Of a stretch of 64,000 bases of DNA, positions 59,768 through 64,000 are shown in pieces; position 1 is the stretch's first letter; each line of letters starts with the position of its first letter. Position numbers and translations under genes: made by a program. The stretch is from positions 124,001 through 188,000 of the forward strand of contig BGKB01000126.1 in NCBI GenBank assembly GCA_003116975.1. Reading direction: 5' to 3'. The notes under the pieces are model-generated. The model was not told where the DNA came from. It saw only the letters and a program-made list of their open reading frames with translations, and searched no databases. The DNA comes from Aurantiochytrium sp. KH105 (taxonomy: Eukaryota; Sar; Bigyra; Thraustochytrida; Thraustochytriidae).

Positions 59768-61063
59768 CTACGTGAAGAAAAGTTCATCTTGCGGTCTCGG
59801 AGCCCCCCCTGGATAGGCTTCGATCAGGCGCAAGACAGCACGTGTGAGCTTTTCGGTTTCAGTGAAATGCTGAATGCGTCGAAAAGCGGAGATACGAGAG
59901 TCTGCAGTGCACGGGTGCGAGCAACCTGCCTCGAGGAGCTGGCGCAATGCAGCTTGCGCGAGCGGCACCATCGCTTCGCGCAACTGTAAGGATACGCCAA
60001 GTCCGAGATTGAGGAATGCATAATAGTCAATCTCTCCTGGTTTGCCGGTAGCCGAAGGCATGCAGAAACGCTCGAGGAAGGCATTGCTGACGTCACGCAC
60101 TCCGTTGGCCGCCAAGACGCTCTGTATCTTGCGCTTTGACAAGACGCCAGTGTACTCAGCGTCGTGCTTTTCGAAATGCTCTCGAAGATCTAAAGATCCC
60201 ACGTCAATCGAACGTCCGGGGATTTTCTCGAGCTTGGAGCTTAATACGCGACAGACCGCCTCATTGCGCCGCGGGCCGCGGAGCGCTTCTGGCTGCAGCG
60301 CTGGCCCCAGAACATCGAAAATAAAGGCGCTTGCATCGTCCGGCCCGCGAAGCACGTCAACATCAGAAACTGTGTCTTGAAGAGGAAAGCGTGAGAATTT
60401 TCGAAAGTTCGGATGGCGATTGAGCCTGGCGCAAAATTCGAAAATGCGCACATGCTTTTCGGCCGCGTTTTCTTTTTCTTTTTCTTCCATTTCTTCTTCT
60501 TCTTCTTCTTCTTCTTCTTTATTTGCTTTTTCAAGGTGCTCGTATTGAACGTCAGGATTGACGCGCTGACAGCTCTTGAAAATACAATGTATGAGGTCAT
60601 TGAAACTCGGGGAAAGGCTACCCTGCATTGCAGGAATGGGCCTTGTAACGCGGACGCCTGCGCACATGAGCTCGAGTGTCTTACGTAGCTCTGTCCATGT
60701 CATCTGCGTCTCCCGAGGCATCCGTGCAAGCATGGATACGACAATTTCCGGAACCCCCTGCTGACGCATGTATGCGCGAAGCTCTCCAATGAAGACAATA
60801 CCATCCGTGGATACTTTGTCAAAGCTTGCGCGGAGCACATTTCTAACGAGAGCATCGAGTGGCGGGACCTCTTTCGCGCGCGCGGTATTCTCTCTTGCTC
60901 TGACGAATGCCTTGAGCGCATGAACATGATCTTCGAGGGATGTGATGTTTCCCTTGGAGTGGAGCACGAGCGTTCGATGTGCGAGCAGGCGCGTTTTACG
61001 CCCACTGGCGGCAAGCGCCGCACGCGCGCTCGTAATCTCGGCGCGCGCCGTCTCCTCGTCCAT
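59768..61063 (-). CDS. Acidic EF-hand-like protein of unknown function
   Basis: 431 residues from MDEETARAEIT; the frame extends upstream without ATG. Mostly helical and soluble. VLRASFDKVSTDGIVFIGEL near 80-100 and LREHFEKHDAEYTGVLSKRK near 305-325 have the helix-loop-helix spacing of EF-hands with imperfect calcium loops. A Glu run from a TTC/GAA microsatellite (60478-60523) splits the protein. The layout recalls calcium-binding proteins of flagellar axonemes, but I cannot assign a family; calcium binding is unproven. Confidence 0.7.
   Translation of the reverse strand: MDEETARAEITSARAALAASGRKTRLLAHRTLVLHSKGNITSLEDHVHALKAFVRARENTARAKEVPPLDALVRNVLRASFDKVSTDGIVFIGELRAYMRQQGVPEIVVSMLARMPRETQMTWTELRKTLELMCAGVRVTRPIPAMQGSLSPSFNDLIHCIFKSCQRVNPDVQYEHLEKANKEEEEEEEEEMEEKEKENAAEKHVRIFEFCARLNRHPNFRKFSRFPLQDTVSDVDVLRGPDDASAFIFDVLGPALQPEALRGPRRNEAVCRVLSSKLEKIPGRSIDVGSLDLREHFEKHDAEYTGVLSKRKIQSVLAANGVRDVSNAFLERFCMPSATGKPGEIDYYAFLNLGLGVSLQLREAMVPLAQAALRQLLEAGCSHPCTADSRISAFRRIQHFTETEKLTRAVLRLIEAYPGGAPRPQDELFFT
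60470..60523. repeat. Coding (TTC)n / poly-Glu microsatellite
   Basis: Trinucleotide tract inside the EF-hand-like gene; likely variable in length between strains. Confidence 0.9.
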
Positions 61064-61588
61064 GGTGGAGTCTAGTTTTGGGAGGTGGATCTGGGCGCTC
61101 TGCAACTCGGACTATGACACGGCAGGCACAAGGGGGGGGGGGGATAAATTTGGCTCACCGGATAAATGCATGCCATGCACGAATTGCCGGCATTACCTAT
61201 GCGGGATGTGGCCAAGCGTGGCCATTCTTGCAATGCAAAGCGCAAGATTGGGATACAAGATGGATAGGTTCTCTTGTTGCGGAACATCTGGCACTATGCG
61301 CGCTGCAAGAAGCGTCGCCGCCTCATCGCATTTGCGCAAGATAGGGTATCCCTCCAAAAAGCCCCCAAATGGCGAAGGGTGGCACTAAAAAGAATGTCTC
61401 TCTGCGTTCGATTTCCTGGAATAGCAGATAGGAATCGCGATTGCCGTCTGCGGTCGCGTCGCGTGGACGGGCAACAGAGCGGCGCGCGGCCGCTACGCGC
61501 GGAGAATCAGCGCTACCGCGACGGGATCCTTGCGCTCGCACATAGCAAACGAGCGAGCGGAGAGTGAGCGGAGAGTGAGCATTGGGGA

Positions 61589-61602
61589 GGGGGGGGGGGG
61601 GG
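61589..61602. repeat. G homopolymer of about 14 bases
   Basis: Uninterrupted G run preceded by GGGGA; a probable assembly-uncertain site. Confidence 0.9.
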
Positions 61603-61721
61603 ACCTTGACGCAGACTTTTCCTTGACGCCGCGTGAGGCGGCGACAACGTAGCAGTGGCAGTGCAGTAGATCATTCGAGCTTGCACGCGACACGCGCATC
61701 AGGAAGCTAGCTAGCGAGTGC

Positions 61722-61758
61722 GAAGGAAGGAAAGAAGGAAGGAAGGAAGGAAGGAAGG
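61722..61758. repeat. (GGAA)n tetranucleotide microsatellite
   Basis: About eight copies of GAAG/GGAA, some 45 bases upstream of the Yippee start codon. Confidence 0.9.
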
Positions 61759-61802
61759 TAAGAACGACGTTGAAAATAAAGGAAAAGGAGGGGAAAAGTA
61801 CA

Positions 61803-62480
61803 ATGATTTTGCTTCAACACGAACTCGGACCGGGCCCGCTCTATGTGTGCGCCAAGTGCGGCATGCAGCTGACGCGCGTGTCGCTACTGGAGTCGGAGCA
61901 CTTCCAGGGAAACTCTGGGCCCGCGATTCTGGTGACAAACATTTGGAATTTCCGCGCAGGCCCCGAAGAAGAGAAACACTTGCGCACGGGTCCACACACG
62001 ATCCAGGATACCTACTGTAGAGGATGCAATACAAAGCTTGGCTGGAGCTACGTGCACGCTTACCAGGAGTCGCAAAAGTACAAGGAGGGCAAGTTCATTC
62101 TTGAGCTCAAGTACATTGACGAAGTTCTTGCCAAGGTGAAAATTCATGACCGCGCCCCGACGGGACGCTTTATTGAGGAGGCATTGGCTGCTGAACAGAA
62201 ACGCGACGCTGGAAGCGCAGGCAAACGCAAAGACTGCAGCAGCAAGAGGGGTGCGACGCAAGGCCAAAATACAAAGGACATGGATGCAGATGAAACGAGG
62301 AAGCGAAGTAAAAAGAACCACAAGAAGAAACAGAAAAAGCAAAAGGAGAAGCGCGAGCGCGAGGCGAAGAGATTGGCGGCGAATGCGCAGGATCGCGTAG
62401 CCTCCTCCCGATCGCCTCGATCAAGCACGACTCCTCTCGCAGCCGGGGCAGTGCCACCAGCCCCATCCACAGGATCCTAG
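61803..62480 (+). CDS. Yippee-like zinc-binding protein with basic C-terminal tail
   Basis: 225 residues from MILLQHELGP. The first ~110 residues match the Yippee fold closely: YVCAKCGMQL (Cys16, Cys19), SEHFQGNSGPAILV, the GPEEEKHLRTGPH turn, YCRGCNTKLGW (Cys72, Cys75) and ESQKYKEGKFILEL. Yippee proteins bind one zinc through the two CxxC pairs and work in nuclear or centrosomal and ubiquitin-linked processes; the precise role is unclear even in animals. Animal YPEL proteins end soon after the fold (~120 residues). This one adds ~110 residues of Lys/Arg-rich then Ser/Pro-rich tail (KKNHKKKQKKQKEKR), a likely nuclear or nucleolar signal. Confidence 0.93.
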   Translation: MILLQHELGPGPLYVCAKCGMQLTRVSLLESEHFQGNSGPAILVTNIWNFRAGPEEEKHLRTGPHTIQDTYCRGCNTKLGWSYVHAYQESQKYKEGKFILELKYIDEVLAKVKIHDRAPTGRFIEEALAAEQKRDAGSAGKRKDCSSKRGATQGQNTKDMDADETRKRSKKNHKKKQKKQKEKREREAKRLAANAQDRVASSRSPRSSTTPLAAGAVPPAPSTGS

Positions 62481-62930
62481 ACTATCGTTCAAATTCTTCT
62501 GGCTTCCTTTTCATGTCCTATAATCGCAGCATCTGAGCATTTCAGGTACAAAGACATGACAATTTCTTAAGGTCACCTTGCTTTCGTTTCTTTTCGTTTT
62601 GCTCGGTTCCACAACCAAAAAGAAATTTGCGTCTTTTCCCTTGGCGAGATGACAAAAGACGTCAAAGTTGAGTGGGGTTGTTTTTTCACTTTTTTATTTA
62701 TCAAAGTACCAGAGCAGTGCTGGACAAAGGAGTGCCTTTGAAATTCTAAAATTGCGCGCCTTGCAGTTGAAGACATACATTGTGTCCACGTTGCAAACAG
62801 GGAGAAAACCACAGATCAAATTTCGAAGGAATGATGAAGTAAACTCGATCCGTAGTTGGCGCTGCACAATGAATGCTATATCCTGCTTTTGCATTGCGTA
62901 GAAATATCACATGTTCCCGAATGGAGAATG
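62481..62930. other. Intergenic between convergent Yippee and GH114 genes
   Basis: AT-rich, 450 bases, 3' flanks of two convergent genes. Nothing recognised. Confidence 0.5.
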
Positions 62931-63851
62931 TTATCTACGCATGAAGAAGAGAAGACCGAGCAAGAATGTCCATAGGAAGAGTATGTCAGACGATGGGCCG
63001 CGCATGCGAAAGGAGGCCGCGGAAGGCGCGATAACAGTGTCTGGGTCAAAATTCGCATATGTACTGCTTGTCATGTCCACGAAGCATGTCTTCCATTCAT
63101 TCCCTCGGGTGCAGAGACCATCGGATCCCGTGCAGTACTTTGTGGACAGGATACGAGCATTGGATGAGGTGTCCATTTTCGTCTCGGACGAGCATGCATC
63201 GACGGCCCAAATGTACTCGGTATGCAGCACGGCCTTGTTGGCGTCCAGAAATGGAAAGTAGTAGTCGCACTCGCCGTATTGAAGGCAACTTTCATTGATG
63301 GCAAAGTCGTACTCATCGACGAGATCGTCGATGATCGTGAGGGCATTCTTGAGCCCAATGCCGAGCGAGAGATCGTGCGCCGTCGTTGCTTGCCACTTGT
63401 TGAACTCGATTTGGGCAGCCTTGGCCTGGGCCGCGGTGGAAAGACCATCAATGTGGGGCCAGCACTCGTCGGCTGTGTAACAGTCGACATTGTCGAGCTC
63501 GACGGCATCGCAGCCCAAGCTCGCAGCGCGCTCGAAGCGGGTTTTCAATAGGGTACGTGCAGCGGAAGAGGTGATGTCGATCCAGTACTCGTCCCAATCT
63601 TCGAGATTGCCGACGGTGACGGCCATCCATGCGTCCATGTCGGCTATGACATCGTCACGCCAGGTCTCGACGGTACCGACGGAAAAGTAGCAGATAATCT
63701 TTGCGCTTCCCGCCTTGTACTCGTCCATGTCCTCAGTGTCGATGTCAACCAGGATCGCATCGGGGTCCGCGGCGCTGTCGGCGCTGCCGTCTTCAAAGCC
63801 CCACGCCAGGTTTCTCCACGAGGCGCCGGCCTCGAGGGCGAAGCCGCTCAT
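62931..63851 (-). CDS. GH114-family glycosidase with C-terminal hydrophobic anchor, 5' end possibly incomplete
   Basis: 306 residues from the first ATG (MSGFALEAGA). GH114 enzymes are endo-alpha-1,4-polygalactosaminidases, TIM-barrel hydrolases of amino-sugar polymers. The family pattern is clear: VDIDTEDMD, KIICYFSVGTVETWRDD, DEYWIDITS, the CDAVELDNVDCY acid cluster (114-125) and DEYDFAINESCLQYGEC with the second carboxylate. These blocks carry the two acidic residues proposed as catalytic in fungal members. The C-terminal 20 residues (SSDILFLWTFLLGLLFFMRR) form a hydrophobic helix, either a membrane anchor or a GPI-attachment signal. No signal peptide is visible, so a 5' exon lying beyond or near the window edge is likely, because family members are secreted. 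Confidence 0.85.
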   Translation of the reverse strand: MSGFALEAGASWRNLAWGFEDGSADSAADPDAILVDIDTEDMDEYKAGSAKIICYFSVGTVETWRDDVIADMDAWMAVTVGNLEDWDEYWIDITSSAARTLLKTRFERAASLGCDAVELDNVDCYTADECWPHIDGLSTAAQAKAAQIEFNKWQATTAHDLSLGIGLKNALTIIDDLVDEYDFAINESCLQYGECDYYFPFLDANKAVLHTEYIWAVDACSSETKMDTSSNARILSTKYCTGSDGLCTRGNEWKTCFVDMTSSTYANFDPDTVIAPSAASFRMRGPSSDILFLWTFLLGLLFFMRR

Positions 63852-64000
63852 GGCGCTGGCTCGTCGGGCGAACGACACACAACCGGCGCGGCTGGGCAGG
63901 CAGGCTGCCTACCTCCCTGTCTCGCTCGCTGCCTCTCCTTCCGGCGACGCGCGACGCGCGCAAGCACGCAGGCACGCAGACGCGAAGGCGGGTCTGCCGC
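63852..64000. other. Window end, upstream of the GH114 gene
   Basis: GC-rich sequence with GCCT/GCAGG words. No ATG in the GH114 frame, so any missing first exon begins in or beyond this edge. Confidence 0.4.

Larger units (their letters stand above)
61064..61802. other. Divergent intergenic region with G homopolymers
   Basis: Contains G runs (61132-61143 and 61589-61602) and a GGAA array (about 61722-61758) immediately before the Yippee gene. No protein gene supported. A GGTAAG donor-like site at 61757 could mark a 5' leader intron. Confidence 0.5.

Overview
The window looks like gene-dense, GC-rich nuclear DNA from a unicellular eukaryote. Most genes are single uninterrupted reading frames. 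Start codons sit in Kozak-like contexts (purine at -3, G at +4, for example ...GAAGATGGCC). Only two spliceosomal introns are well supported, one of them with a perfect TACTAAC branch point. Eukaryote-specific families include eEF2 kinase, the TTLL1 tubulin polyglutamylase (implying a cilium or flagellum), Fip1, Yippee, SURF1 and a CaaX-box protein. Together with peroxisome-targeted isocitrate lyase and soluble adenylyl cyclase, this best fits a heterotrophic flagellated stramenopile, most plausibly a thraustochytrid/labyrinthulomycete. That taxonomic call is inference and not proven by any single sequence here.

Layout. 0.3-8 kb: an LtrA-family membrane protein, a membrane-anchored GH5 glucosylceramidase-like enzyme and a triple Cys/His-repeat protein with a prenylation box, all on the minus strand. 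8.8-14 kb: isocitrate lyase ending in SKL, then a long non-coding, repeat-rich, very GC-rich stretch, then an unknown single-pass membrane protein. 15-20.5 kb: a small broken or spliced gene, a GT4 glycosyltransferase with one intron, SURF1 and a crotonase-fold acyl-CoA enzyme. 21-32.7 kb: a winged-helix-like nuclear protein, eEF2 kinase, TTLL1, purple acid phosphatase, bacterial-type RNase HII, a tiny unknown gene and a compact Ser/Thr kinase. 34-36.4 kb: divergent Fip1 and MscS genes. 36.5-50.6 kb: three PAP2-superfamily (lipid phosphate phosphatase, LPP) genes, with a DEP-domain/flavin disulfide reductase fusion among them. 52-59 kb: a 2,360-residue soluble adenylyl cyclase. 59.8-63.9 kb: an acidic EF-hand-like protein, a Yippee protein and a GH114 glycosidase.

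The most interesting region is the PAP2 cluster. The 535-residue gene at 49 kb keeps the catalytic motifs of lipid phosphate phosphatases. Two divergent paralogues of about 1,200 residues (36.6-40.1 kb and 41.8-45.5 kb) keep the PAP2 fold landmarks but have lost the PSGH motif and most of the R...H...D motif. Both also carry a shared, unrecognised multi-pass C-terminal membrane domain of about 450 residues. They look like LPP-derived pseudophosphatases turned into a different membrane machine.

Other notable points are a DEP-reductase fusion, an adenylyl cyclase whose NTPase domain is split by about 760 low-complexity residues, a tandem duplication of the junction between two convergent genes, and pentanucleotide microsatellites repeatedly sitting just upstream of start codons. 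I recognise no tRNA, rRNA, CRISPR, transposon or virus-derived element.
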